Shown here one piece after another: positions 7,367 to 15,600 of a stretch of DNA of 39,365 nucleotides; the stretch's first letter is position 1; each line of letters begins with the position of its first letter. The stretch is from a virus, in IMG/VR virus record IMGVR_UViG_3300046692_000351, positions 1-39,365 of that record; one strand, written 5' to 3'. The position numbers and the translations under genes were made by a program. The notes beneath the pieces are model-generated. The model did not search any database and was not told the origin of the DNA. It worked only from the letters and a program-made list of their open reading frames with translations.

Positions 7367-7758
7367 GAGCGAACGAGAAAGAACGCGAACGATGAAGACG
7401 CTCAGTCGGCTTTGAGGGTGGCTACCTCGACCAAAAATAGCCCGGCAATGGACAGAGCCGTTATCCCTCATACGGTAGGCGTGCCGCTATAGGAGATGGG
7501 CAGAGCAAATAGAGCCCTACCTCCCGGACGCTGATTCCGACTGTCGCCCGTCCGTCAGGATAATCTGGGTGAAAAGACTTCAGCCCCTATGCCTCGAATG
7601 GTCCGGTCCACCGGCCGCAGTCGTTGTCAGGGGAATGCTGCTTGATTGCTCACGATCCTCTCCCACGCTGGCCTCACCGTGTAGCCGGGACTCCCCAGAA
7701 CCGGAGAGTGATCAATGAACAATCGGCTTAGCTACCTAGCTAGATAGCCCGCTCATTA
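7367..7758 (+). other. Transcribed-looking gap without a convincing gene
   Basis: About 390 bp between two class II promoters. It contains only tiny ORFs, for example MKTLSRL at 7392-7415 and a 14-codon frame ending at 7492, neither with a convincing ribosome-binding site. It ends in a TAGCTACCTAGCTAGATAGC cluster (7729-7748). A small non-coding RNA or a leader is possible; no known RNA family is recognised. Confidence 0.35.
7729..7748. repeat. AGCTA-box cluster
   Basis: Overlapping copies of TAGCTA/AGCTA in TTAGCTACCTAGCTAGATAG, one of about eleven such clusters in the window. This one stands just before the class II promoter of the AAA ATPase gene; a partner cluster follows that gene at 9674. 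Confidence 0.6.
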
Positions 7759-7805
7759 CCTGCCGCACGCCGAGTGCGACAGCGCTAAAACTCGTTCATC
7801 AACAA
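7759..7805 (+). promoter_or_regulatory. Class II promoter-like element (AAA ATPase gene)
   Basis: CCTGCCGCA (7759-7767), an 18-bp gap, TAAAAC (7786-7791), then TCATCAACAACG. It stands 37 bp before the start codon at 7828, compatible with a short leader. Confidence 0.6.
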
Positions 7806-7827
7806 CGACGCACACGAAAGGTCGAGC

Positions 7828-9609
7828 ATGTCCAACACTGATCGCGGTCAGGAACTCCTCAAGGAACTCCGCAAGGACAAGATTGAGGTCATCACCGAAA
7901 CCGGTGAATATCGCCACTTCAAGCTGAACGGCGTGGAATACCTCGAGTTCATCGAAGGCGGCTACACTCTCGCTATGTTCGATGACGCCATCTCGGCCAC
8001 GCTCGGCTACGGAGCGCAGGACCATCGCAACATCTACCGCCTGACGTTCCTGGCGACCTACGAAAAGAAGCTGTTCGAGCGGATGAAGCGGGTTCAGAAC
8101 CGCGTCGAAAGCCATTCGTCCTACAAGGACACGATGGGCGTCATCACCCTCTTGCGAGCCGCGGGCAAGCTGGTCGAGGAAGAGCGCCAGAAGCGTTTCG
8201 ACGACGGCGTTACGACCTACGACGACCTGCCCTTCCTCTTTGCCGAGGACGATCGCGTCACCTGGCTGAACCCCGACGAGATCCAGGTCGGCGGCTACTA
8301 CAAGGGCGCCGATGCCAAGCGCAGCTGGACCGGCGGATTCATGCAGTTCAACGTGGAAGTGGTCGTCAAGATCAGCGAATCCATCTCGCGCGCCATGATC
8401 TCTGCGACCGTTCCGGAATTTGCGGGCACGGTCGAGATCGCCAAGCTGCCGATCACGAAGCTGGTTGCCGGCTCGCGGACCGAACGCGAACTGCTCGAAC
8501 GCGGTCAGCTGTTCGCGACCGTCGCAGCCGGTCATGCCTACGTCGACTACTCGGGCGCGATCGTCAAGCCGTCCTGGTGGTCTGACACTGTGATCCGCGC
8601 CGATGGCCGCGTCATGATCGACCCGGCGTCAATGGGTCGTATCGATAGCGAAGGCTATAAGAACGCCAAGAAGCGCGTCATGCAGCAGAAGGGCTATCGC
8701 GACGACGACGAGTCCGAGGTCAAGATCGAGACGGTCGACGAGAAGGATCTGTTTGCCTGCTCGCCTTACGTTCTCGGCTTCTCCTTCCGCGCCAAGACCT
8801 GGGGCATGATGCGCGTCTCCGGTCTCAAGCCGATCGATTGGGCGAAGGATGCCTTCGAGCGCTTGGTCCTGGAACAGAAGACCAAGAAGCGCGTCCGTGG
8901 TCTTGTTCAGAACTCCGGCGACTCCTTCTCCGACATCATCGGCGGCAAGGGCGGTGGCTGCGTCTTCCTGCTGCACGGTGAACCTGGGCAGGGCAAGACG
9001 CTGACGGCCGAAACCGTCGCTGAAGACCTGAAGCGGCCGCTCTATTCGATCTCCGTCGGCGAGCTCGGCACCGATCCGGACCAGCTTGAGAAGCGCCTGC
9101 GCGAAATCCTTGACCTGGCAACCGTCTGGAACGCGGTTCTTCTCCTCGACGAAGCCGACATCTTCCTCGAGGCCCGCGACGAGAAGGACGTGCTGCGCAA
9201 CGCAATGGTCGGCGTGTTTCTGCGCCTGCTCGAATACCATCAGGGCGTTCTCTTCCTGACGACCAACCGCGTCCGCAACATCGACCGCGCTTTCTACAGC
9301 CGTATCTCCGTCGCGATCGCCTTCACGAAGGCTGACCTCGGCAAGCGCGTGAAGGTCTGGACCAACCTGCTCAAGGCAGCCGGTCTGACCATCACCACCG
9401 AGGACATCGCGAAGCTTGCCGACGCCGATCTCAACGGTCGCCAGGTCAAGAACGTGATCCGCACGGCCTCGACGATGGCAAAGCTCGACGGTGAAGCCGT
9501 GACGTATGAGCGCCTGGTCGAGGAGATCGAGGAAGCCACCCGCTTCGAGCGCGAAATGCTCCAGGCGCCTGACTACCTCAGCAAGCCGAAGCTGAAGGCC
9601 GTCGCCTGA
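7828..9609 (+). CDS. AAA-family ATPase, 593 aa
   Basis: The C-terminal half is an AAA+ module: Walker A GEPGQGKT at about residues 384-391, Walker B LLLLDEADIF with D441/E442, sensor-1-like TTNR and an arginine in FYSRISV. The N-terminal 350 residues are a large beta-rich domain with a WSDTVIRADGRVMID segment. A long N-terminal substrate domain before a single AAA module recalls the eukaryotic and bacterial BCS1/DUF7025-type AAA proteins more than phage helicases or clamp loaders. It probably remodels a protein, but the substrate is unknown. It is a single-gene unit with a class II promoter and a strong terminator, bracketed by AGCTA boxes, so it looks like a movable cassette. Confidence 0.85.
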   Translation: MSNTDRGQELLKELRKDKIEVITETGEYRHFKLNGVEYLEFIEGGYTLAMFDDAISATLGYGAQDHRNIYRLTFLATYEKKLFERMKRVQNRVESHSSYKDTMGVITLLRAAGKLVEEERQKRFDDGVTTYDDLPFLFAEDDRVTWLNPDEIQVGGYYKGADAKRSWTGGFMQFNVEVVVKISESISRAMISATVPEFAGTVEIAKLPITKLVAGSRTERELLERGQLFATVAAGHAYVDYSGAIVKPSWWSDTVIRADGRVMIDPASMGRIDSEGYKNAKKRVMQQKGYRDDDESEVKIETVDEKDLFACSPYVLGFSFRAKTWGMMRVSGLKPIDWAKDAFERLVLEQKTKKRVRGLVQNSGDSFSDIIGGKGGGCVFLLHGEPGQGKTLTAETVAEDLKRPLYSISVGELGTDPDQLEKRLREILDLATVWNAVLLLDEADIFLEARDEKDVLRNAMVGVFLRLLEYHQGVLFLTTNRVRNIDRAFYSRISVAIAFTKADLGKRVKVWTNLLKAAGLTITTEDIAKLADADLNGRQVKNVIRTASTMAKLDGEAVTYERLVEEIEEATRFEREMLQAPDYLSKPKLKAVA

Positions 9610-9638
9610 TACCACGGGCGGATCCCACTGAACCTGAG

Positions 9639-9664
9639 ACGGGCGCTTTCGAGCGCCCGTTTTC
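9639..9664 (+). terminator. Intrinsic terminator after the AAA ATPase gene
   Basis: A 9-bp GC-rich stem ACGGGCGCT/AGCGCCCGT with a TTCG tetraloop is followed by TTTTCG, 30 bp after the stop at 9609. Confidence 0.9.
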
Positions 9665-9673
9665 GTTTGGCTG

Positions 9674-9702
9674 GATAGCTCGTTAGCTACCTATCTAGGA
9701 AG
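9674..9702. repeat. AGCTA-box cluster
   Basis: GATAGCTCGTTAGCTACCTA followed by TCTAGGAAGC. It runs into the 3' end of the leftward gene 9691-9978, so the repeat even supplies that gene's stop codon (CTA at 9691-9693 read as TAG). Confidence 0.55.
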
Positions 9703-9978
9703 CTGACCCAGGATCCATTTGTTGCCCTCACGGTTGCCGCAGCCCATGCACCGCAGCCGTGATGTGAGTGAGCTAAGGTAGGTGCCCTTGCCCCACTTCT
9801 GCGACAGATCCCAGCGCTGCACCCAGCCGGTGCGCTCGCATTTGGAGCAATAGCCGCCCAGGGCATGCCACTCGGGTATGTCATCGAATGTGGTGTGCAA
9901 TGGGTCTTGCAGCGGGCCGAGGTAGACCACCTCCCCGCGCCTTGGGCGAACGCCTTCCATTCCGTGCCGTCGTTTCAT
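9691..9978 (-). CDS. Zinc-ribbon protein, 95 aa
   Basis: Two C-x2-C pairs, CSKC (residues about 44-47) and CMGC (about 77-80), flank a conserved-looking core GWVQRWDLSQKWGKGTYLSS and are followed by GNREGNKW. This is the pattern of a small treble-clef or zinc-ribbon protein family frequent in Rhizobiales genomes and phages, of unknown function. AGGAA five bases before the ATG at 9978 supports the start. It is the only leftward gene in the first 16 kb, has its own sigma70-like promoter and sits between two rightward units, which suggests an acquired cassette. Confidence 0.75.
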   Translation of the reverse strand: MKRRHGMEGVRPRRGEVVYLGPLQDPLHTTFDDIPEWHALGGYCSKCERTGWVQRWDLSQKWGKGTYLSSLTSRLRCMGCGNREGNKWILGQLPR

Positions 9979-9984
9979 GTTCCT

Positions 9985-10013
9985 ATTTTGTTCATGTCCG
10001 GCTATAGAGTCAA
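9985..10013 (-). promoter_or_regulatory. Sigma70-like promoter for the zinc-ribbon gene
   Basis: On the minus strand TTGACT (10013-10008), a 17-bp gap and CAAAAT (9990-9985) precede the start codon at 9978. It matches neither class I nor class II and looks host-type. It overlaps the upstream flank of the divergent class II element at 10025. Confidence 0.4.
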
Positions 10014-10024
10014 TCCACTCATCA

Positions 10025-10075
10025 CCTACCGCATTCCAAGCGAGCGATTGCTAAAACTGATCATCAGCAACGCAC
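10025..10075 (+). promoter_or_regulatory. Class II promoter-like element
   Basis: CCTACCGCA (10025-10033), a gap of 18 bp, TAAAAC (10052-10057), then TGATCATCAGCAACGCAC. It stands 36 bp before the ATG at 10093 and starts the eight-gene run to 11871. Confidence 0.6.
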
Positions 10076-10092
10076 AAAGCGAGCCAAACGAC

Positions 10093-10428
10093 ATGCGCAA
10101 GACGATCACCGAAGCCGAATACACCGAGCACCTCGGCAATAACCTGCAAGAAGCCTTCGAGCTCTGCGCCGGCCTCACCTACCTCGAAGTCATCAAGACC
10201 TGCGACGATATCAATCCGGTGCAGGTTGTCGGCCGGCTCGTAACCTTCGAGAGCCGCTGCGCGATCACATCGGTTGAGCACATCTTCCACCACGTCGATG
10301 GCGTGCAGGTGATCGACGCCTGCCTGACCGAAGGTTCCGCAACCGAAGAATTCATCGCCTATGACAACCTTGACGCCGCACGCTCGCACGCCGTCGAGCT
10401 GCTCGCGGTCCTGACCGACCATGTGTGA
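10093..10428 (+). CDS. Hypothetical protein, 111 aa
   Basis: ATG 10093 is chosen because the class II promoter ends just before it; the longer in-frame ORF from 9865 would cross that promoter. The protein has an acidic helical N-terminus (ITEAEYTEHLGNNLQEAFEL), strands VVGRLVTFESR and HHVDGVQVIDACL, and a helical end. No family recognised. First gene of an operon of small proteins. Confidence 0.7.
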   Translation: MRKTITEAEYTEHLGNNLQEAFELCAGLTYLEVIKTCDDINPVQVVGRLVTFESRCAITSVEHIFHHVDGVQVIDACLTEGSATEEFIAYDNLDAARSHAVELLAVLTDHV

Positions 10429-10437
10429 GATGGCAGC

Positions 10438-10851
10438 ATGACCATCATCACCAACCCCAAAGAAGGCACTATGGGCGCGGCGCGCACGATGGTCGAGATC
10501 CTTTACGACCATATAGACCGCGGCGCTGGGCGGATCGACCTTCCCGCCTTTACGTTGACCTGGCGTCTCGGCGAGCACCGCCTGGGCGACAGGTGCAGGG
10601 GCCAGGTGCTGACCATCGAAGACTTCGCCATCCACCGTGGCGCTAGCCGCTGGACCATTGCGCGAATGTTTGCAGCGACCATTATTCGCGGGCGCTATCC
10701 GATGCCGCGAATTCCTATCGCCTTTCTCCACTACCAGGCGCCGAACCTGGCGCTCGGTGACTGCCTGAAGGCGCTACACTTTCAACCCTACAGGATCGGC
10801 GATCGCCTGGACTACTGGCACATTGTCGATGGACAAGGAGAACTCCTCTGA
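10438..10851 (+). CDS. Hypothetical protein, 137 aa
   Basis: Begins 9 bp after the previous stop. It contains a helix-turn-helix-like stretch, GASRWTIARMFAATIIRGRY (about residues 68-87), and ends with strands (YWHIVDGQGELL). The helical segment could bind DNA but that is weak. A second in-frame Met at residue 12 is a possible start. Its stop overlaps the next ATG (TGATG at 10849-10853). Confidence 0.7.
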   Translation: MTIITNPKEGTMGAARTMVEILYDHIDRGAGRIDLPAFTLTWRLGEHRLGDRCRGQVLTIEDFAIHRGASRWTIARMFAATIIRGRYPMPRIPIAFLHYQAPNLALGDCLKALHFQPYRIGDRLDYWHIVDGQGELL

Positions 10852-11063
10852 TGGGACTCTCGACAAAAGGACCGATCAGCAAGTGGGAAGGATCCTGGGC
10901 TGACAAGATGGCTCAGGAGCGCGGCGCGCGTGACGCGGCTGCCGGCCTTCCCTACAGCGCCAATCCATACGACGCCAAGAATCAGCGGCTGGCCTGGTCG
11001 ATCGGACACAATGGCGCTCGTGCAACCATTTACCTGCTGGAGAGCAACAATGGCATACGGTGA
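10851..11063 (+). CDS. RMF/CrpP-like small protein, 70 aa
   Basis: The core GARDAAAGLPYSANPYDAKNQRLAWSIGHNGAR has the pattern of the ribosome modulation factor family, in which A-x3-G-x(2,3)-G-x4-NPY is followed by about 10 residues and a W-x2-G helix. E. coli RMF dimerises 70S ribosomes in stationary phase, and small RMF-like proteins of alphaproteobacteria and phages are mostly unstudied. A ribosome or RNA target is a reasonable guess. It overlaps its neighbours by one base upstream and 14 bases downstream. Confidence 0.75.
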   Translation: MGLSTKGPISKWEGSWADKMAQERGARDAAAGLPYSANPYDAKNQRLAWSIGHNGARATIYLLESNNGIR

Positions 11064-11310
11064 CTACGACGGCCCCAACAAGCCCGATAAGGGTCACGAG
11101 AACGGCTCCTGCAACCGCACCCGCTGCCAGGCGAGCCCGGCACGCTGGTATAACCACGGCTCCTACTCCTGGTATTGCGACAGCTGCCGCAACCAGATCG
11201 AGTTCGACACCTTCAACCTGCGCGACTGGCAGCGGAACTTTCAGCCGCGGCTGAAGCACCCCATGTTCGAGACCCGCGAGATGATGGATGCTCGCAAGGA
11301 GGCGGCATGA
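11050..11310 (+). CDS. Cys-rich zinc-binding protein, 86 aa
   Basis: ATG 11050, with GGAGAG 5-10 bases before it, is chosen over the longer frame because it gives a compact domain. The domain shows CNRTRC (residues about 21-26) and CDSC (about 43-46) around WYNHGSYSWY. This C-x4-C...C-x2-C pattern with a central WYN(H) recurs in phage and alphaproteobacterial small proteins and probably binds one zinc ion. It contains an internal KHPMFE but not at its C-terminus. It overlaps the neighbouring genes by 14 and 4 bp. Confidence 0.75.
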   Translation: MAYGDYDGPNKPDKGHENGSCNRTRCQASPARWYNHGSYSWYCDSCRNQIEFDTFNLRDWQRNFQPRLKHPMFETREMMDARKEAA

Positions 11311-11546
11311 ACAAGACCGTCACCTTCGGCAAGGGTAGCGTCACGTTTCATAACGACGAGGGCGAGCAAATCGGACCCGCCTACCCCTGCACCGAATTCG
11401 AGCTAACGGTCGAGGATCCTGAGCCCGTCATCAAAACGAAGATCAAGTGGTATGTTGGGACGACCGCCGATAAGGAAGGCAAGCTCACCAACTGGACCGC
11501 GGATAGTAAAGGAGGATTGAAGCCATGCCCCAATACCGTGTCGTGA
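11307..11546 (+). CDS. Hypothetical protein, 79 aa
   Basis: Starts inside the previous stop (ATGA). Almost wholly beta-stranded: VTFGKGSVTFHNDEG, EFELTVEDP, TKIKWYVGTTADK. It looks like a small beta barrel or sandwich. No family recognised. The last 22 bases overlap the next gene in a different frame. Confidence 0.65.
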   Translation: MNKTVTFGKGSVTFHNDEGEQIGPAYPCTEFELTVEDPEPVIKTKIKWYVGTTADKEGKLTNWTADSKGGLKPCPNTVS

Positions 11547-11761
11547 CGGAGATAACCGTCGAAGCCGATGACCCGAAGCAGGCAGCGATGAAGGTCTTCG
11601 CCCTGCACGACACGCTGACGCCCGAGGATTATCGCGTGTTCGATCCTGCCTCTGTGAGCAAGGACGTGTTCCTCGACCCTGACGACAAGGACGAGGCTCG
11701 CCGGGCTTACGCTGCAGGCGAATACTTCGCAGAGGTCAGTATCTCCGAGGTTAAACCATGA
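11525..11761 (+). CDS. Hypothetical protein, 78 aa
   Basis: Begins MPQYRVVTEITVEADDPKQA, a strand-helix pattern common in small phage proteins built as ferredoxin-like domains, and ends in a strand (FAEVSISEVKP). GGAGG (11511-11515) lies just upstream of the ATG. Function unknown. The stop overlaps the start of the following mini-gene (ATGA at 11758-11761). Confidence 0.75.
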   Translation: MPQYRVVTEITVEADDPKQAAMKVFALHDTLTPEDYRVFDPASVSKDVFLDPDDKDEARRAYAAGEYFAEVSISEVKP

Positions 11762-11871
11762 ACTACTTCCGTTATCATTGGGAGATGTTCACTACTGAAG
11801 GTGATTGGTTATTCGGTGGAATAGCCTGGGCCATTGTCCTCAGCACGATCTACTTCAAAACCTTCAGCTAA
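11758..11871 (+). CDS. 37-aa single-span membrane protein
   Basis: ATG 11758 overlaps the preceding stop and the frame runs to a TAA at 11869-11871 that leads directly into a terminator. The peptide is MNYFRYHWEMFTTEGDW followed by a hydrophobic span of about 16 residues (residues 18-33) and a short end. Translational coupling and the terminator make it very likely real. A role at the membrane, for instance superinfection exclusion or lysis timing, cannot be told from sequence. Confidence 0.7.
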   Translation: MNYFRYHWEMFTTEGDWLFGGIAWAIVLSTIYFKTFS

Positions 11872-11898
11872 GGCGCCACGCTAGGCGCCTTTCTTTTT
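11870..11898 (+). terminator. Intrinsic terminator of the 10.1-11.9 kb operon
   Basis: AAGGCGCC/GGCGCCTT 8-bp stem with loop ACGCTA, followed by TTCTTTTT. The stem begins within the stop codon of the last gene. Confidence 0.9.
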
Positions 11899-11947
11899 GG
11901 CTAATGCAACAAAGGGCGCGCGTTGCAGCGGGCGGATCCCTAGGTAA

Positions 11948-11972
11948 AAGTAAGTAAGCATTTACTTACTTA
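11948..11972 (+). promoter_or_regulatory. Class I operator palindrome (extended)
   Basis: AAGTAAGTAAGCAT followed by TTACTTACTT: the AAGTAA-GCAT-TTACTT core (11952-11967) is extended by one more GTAA/TTAC half-turn on each side. It precedes the tail fibre unit (TTG start at 12023). Confidence 0.65.
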
Positions 11973-12022
11973 ATCAGACCTGATAATTATTGTGGATTCT
12001 CAGATAAAAAGGATCCACGGCC

Positions 12023-12298
12023 TTGACTGAACGCTTCAATTCTACTGCGGCATCCGGCGAGAGCGGCCCTTTCTCGCCTGCCGGCGAAGTCATTCTTCAG
12101 CTGAAGGCTGAGGATCCCAGGGCGAAAGTCGCCATCAAGGCGCGTGTTGATCTCGCGGCCGATTGGGAGACCGTCGCGATCCTCGATCGCGCATTGCCTG
12201 ACAATAGGTTCGCCAGGCTCCCCAAGTTTCCGCACCTCAAGCTTGAAATCGTCCGCAACGTCGCCGGCAAGCTCGTCTCCGTCCGGGACGACAGCTAA
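12023..12298 (+). CDS. Hypothetical protein, 91 aa, TTG start
   Basis: The only start near the class I site is TTG 12023, with AAGGA at 12009-12013. Residues 1-20 are Ser/Gly-rich, then strands EVILQLKAED, KVAIKARVDLAADWETVAIL and HLKLEIVRNVAGKLVSVRDD follow. It looks like a small beta domain co-expressed with the tail fibre, possibly a virion accessory protein. Its stop overlaps the next ATG (TAATG). Confidence 0.7.
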   Translation: MTERFNSTAASGESGPFSPAGEVILQLKAEDPRAKVAIKARVDLAADWETVAILDRALPDNRFARLPKFPHLKLEIVRNVAGKLVSVRDDS

Positions 12299-12612
12299 TG
12301 CTTCGGCTTCCCCTGACTCTGCCGGTGCATGAGCGGACGCGACTGCGGTCGTCTAAGCACGTCGCGCCTGTCGTTCAGCAACCCGAAATCCCCGCGACCG
12401 GCTCTGCTCTGCTGCTGAGCGACGGCGCAACCTTCGCCCTTACCGACGCCCCGACCGCCTACGACCTCGCCGTTCATTACGCCGGCGACAGGGTGCTCAG
12501 CGATCTCCCCATCCGCATCGAAACGACGAGTGACGACCTGCTCCTCGTTATCACGAACGCCGGACCTTCCCTGGTCACTCTCGGCGATCTCCTCAACATC
12601 CTGGAGACCTAA
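12298..12612 (+). CDS. Hypothetical protein, 104 aa
   Basis: Starts inside the previous stop and ends one base-step before the tail fibre start at 12613, so the three genes form one tail unit. Strand-rich (ALLLSDGATFALTDA, LPIRIETTSDDLLLVI) with a helical end (LVTLGDLLNILET). No family recognised; a minor tail or fibre-attachment role is inferred from position only. Confidence 0.7.
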   Translation: MLRLPLTLPVHERTRLRSSKHVAPVVQQPEIPATGSALLLSDGATFALTDAPTAYDLAVHYAGDRVLSDLPIRIETTSDDLLLVITNAGPSLVTLGDLLNILET

Positions 12613-15600
12613 ATGGCCGATCGCCGCTTCATCAACCAGCTCCAGATCGCATCACCCGAGGCGATCGCAACCGGCAACCTGATTATCGAATCCAATGGAC
12701 AGGAATATCGCGCGACGACGGCAGTCCTCGGCGGCGTGCATCTGTTCTTCCTCGACGAAGACAACCGCACCCCGGTCGTGCAATTCCGCCTGACCAGCCC
12801 CGGCAGGACGGTCGAAAACGTCCCTGTGACCCTGACCGTAACCGCGCCGAACGGAACCGTCACGACGAAGCCCGCGACCACCGACGCCCTCGGCAATGGT
12901 CAGTATGATTTCACCGGCATCCTGGCACGCGGCCAGACCTACACGATCGAAGCCCGTGCGGCGATCTACCTGACCGCGACGACGCAGAAGACCATCAACG
13001 CTCTGTCCGCGCCGATCGACCCGGTCACGGCCACTTCGACGGGTAAGGTTGGCGACACCATCACCGTCAACGCGCTGAATTTCGACGGCAGCCCGACCGG
13101 CTACCGCTACCGCTATCTGCGCGGCACCTCCTACATCATTCCGGGCGCCGAAGGTCCGATCTACACGCTGCAGGCCGACGACGACGCCGATATCATCACG
13201 GCTCAGGTCCAGGCGACGAATGCAGGTGGCGACAGCCCCTGGTATCCCGCAAACGGCATTGGCCCGGTCTCCAACAAGACCTCCGCTCTGGTTGCCGCTC
13301 CCGTCATCAGCGGCCCCACCACGCCTGGCAGCCGGCTCACCGTCACCGCGCCTGGTTCCGCAAGCGAGAACGCCGTCGTTAAGTCCGACGAGTGGCAGAT
13401 CAACCAGGCGAAGATCCCGGCACTGAAGGCTCCCCTCACCCGCTATCTTGCCTCCTCGACGGGCGTCTCTGCGCCGACGACCTATCCTGACGGCAACAAC
13501 CACCACGGAGTCGGGCTCTCTTCGGCAGCATACGCAGGCACCAACACGTTCAGCTTCTCGGTGGGCATCAACGCCACGGAGAACGACTATATCGCCACCC
13601 AGATTGGCGCGGCCGGTGGCAACGAAGGTGCCCAGCTTTACAACATCGCCATCCGGCACCTCAACACGAACAGCTCGATCCGCATCAAGATGTTTGCCGC
13701 GAAGTATCGAGGCGGCGTGCTGGTCGAGGAAGTCCAGATGGCGAAGGTCGGCGCAGCTGCCGGCACGGAGCTGGGTGAATTGTCTGCAGCTGCCAATGCT
13801 ACCTCGCAGTGGACGCTCACGCACGATTTCGGCGAGTGGCTGGACAGCGATTGGCTCGTCTTCCGGCAGCAGGCCCGCAATATCTCGACGACCTCGACCA
13901 ACAACTATCAATGGGATCCGCGTGCAGGTGCGTCCTACGCCACCCTTCCCATCGGCAACGTCCAGGATCTGCAGAAGACGCTGGCCGTCTTCACGACGCG
14001 TGCCGACATGGCAGGCAAGAAGGTCCGGCTCGCTCGCACCTTCTCCAATCGCAACAATGACGTAATCGCCTATTCCAACGAAATCACCCTCGATGCGGCA
14101 GCCGCTCCGACCCAGGCTCCGGTGAACACGGCGCTGCCGACGATTGTCGCGAGCTCCGATCGTTCCAATACCACCTGGCAGATCGACCTTGGCGCATGGA
14201 GCAACCAGCCGACCGGCTACAGTGTCCAGTGGCGCGCCAACGGTGTCGATATCGCCGGCGCCACGCTGATGAGCTACAAGCCGCCCTCCGCTCAGGAAGG
14301 CCAGACGATCACCTGTGCCGTGACGCCGACCAATGGCGTCGGTGCAGGAGCTACGGTCGTCACCGCGGGTAAGGTTGTTCAGACGGCCGCAGCCTTTTGG
14401 AACATTGCGACCGGCAACGACCTCAATGACGGTCTGACGGCTGAATTTGCCAAGCAGAACCTGACGGGCACCGACACTATCCCGTCGGGCGCTACCGCTA
14501 TTCTGAGCGGCGACTTCGGCACGCGGTTGAGGCTCGGTAGCAATCGCACCTACGAAGGTTTGGGCGCTGCGCTGACCTCGATCGGCTCGACCAACGTCGC
14601 CTATGCCATCAACCACTACGATGACGACGGCTCGATCAGCCGCAGCAACGTCATCGTCCGCAAGATGCGCATCACCTCTGGCGACCGCGCCATCATGGCT
14701 CGCCAGGGCGGCAACTGGCTGATCGAAGACGTGGTCATCGACAGCGCCGGCTTCAATCCGGTCGGCTCGGCCGAGAACGCATCCGGCATCTACTTCTACC
14801 GGAACAACGGCATCACGCTGCGCCGCGTTCAGCTGCTCCGGGTGATGTCTGACGGTCTCTACTCCGACACCAACGACAGGGTCACGGTCGAGGACTGCCT
14901 CTTCCGTCCGGTCATGACGGCCGAAGGCGACACCATTCAGACCCGTGCTGACCGCAACGACAGCAATGGCGCGCCTGGTCCGCACCAGAAGGGCTTCCTC
15001 ATGCGGGGAACCTTCCTGGACATGCACTCGATCAAGACCTCGTCGGGCAAGGGCTGTCTCGTCACCAACATGCACGACTACATCCTGATCCAGGACAACA
15101 TCCTCGATGGGAACAACTTCGTCCATGGCACGGATGAGGGCGACAACCAGGTCTTCTGCCGCAACGTCAGCCGCTATTCGCGCAAGAACACCTATTCGTT
15201 CGGCTACGGCATTGGTGGCTATGACAATCAGCCGGCCTCGCACAACCACCAGCTCTACGACAACAGCTGGTATGACATGAACCGGGCGCTGTCGTTCACC
15301 GGTATCTCGGTGACCGGCTACACCGGCACCAAGTCCGGTCGCGTCGACATCGTCGCCCACGACGAGACGGTCATCAAGTGCGCCAACGGTGTGCGTATCG
15401 ACCGTCCGACCTCGGGTCGCTTCCGTGGCTTCGTCTTCCACAACGTCAATAAGTCACTCGACCGGACGCTGACGACCCTGCCGAGTGGTGGTGATATCCA
15501 GACGTTCATCTGGAGCGACCACTTCATCTACACCGGCAGCATCGCAGAGCCGCCCAAGGTCTTTGCACGCGCACAGATCACCGGCAACCGTGTTTCGGGT

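Noticed and set aside
9865-10092. Upstream extension of the 10093-10428 gene
   Set aside because: It would be antisense to the zinc-ribbon gene and cross a class II promoter.
12652-15441. A 929-codon open frame on the minus strand opposite the large tail fibre
   Set aside because: It mirrors the GC-rich third positions of the real gene, is full of Arg/Val/Asp low-complexity sequence, has no ribosome-binding site and no domain.
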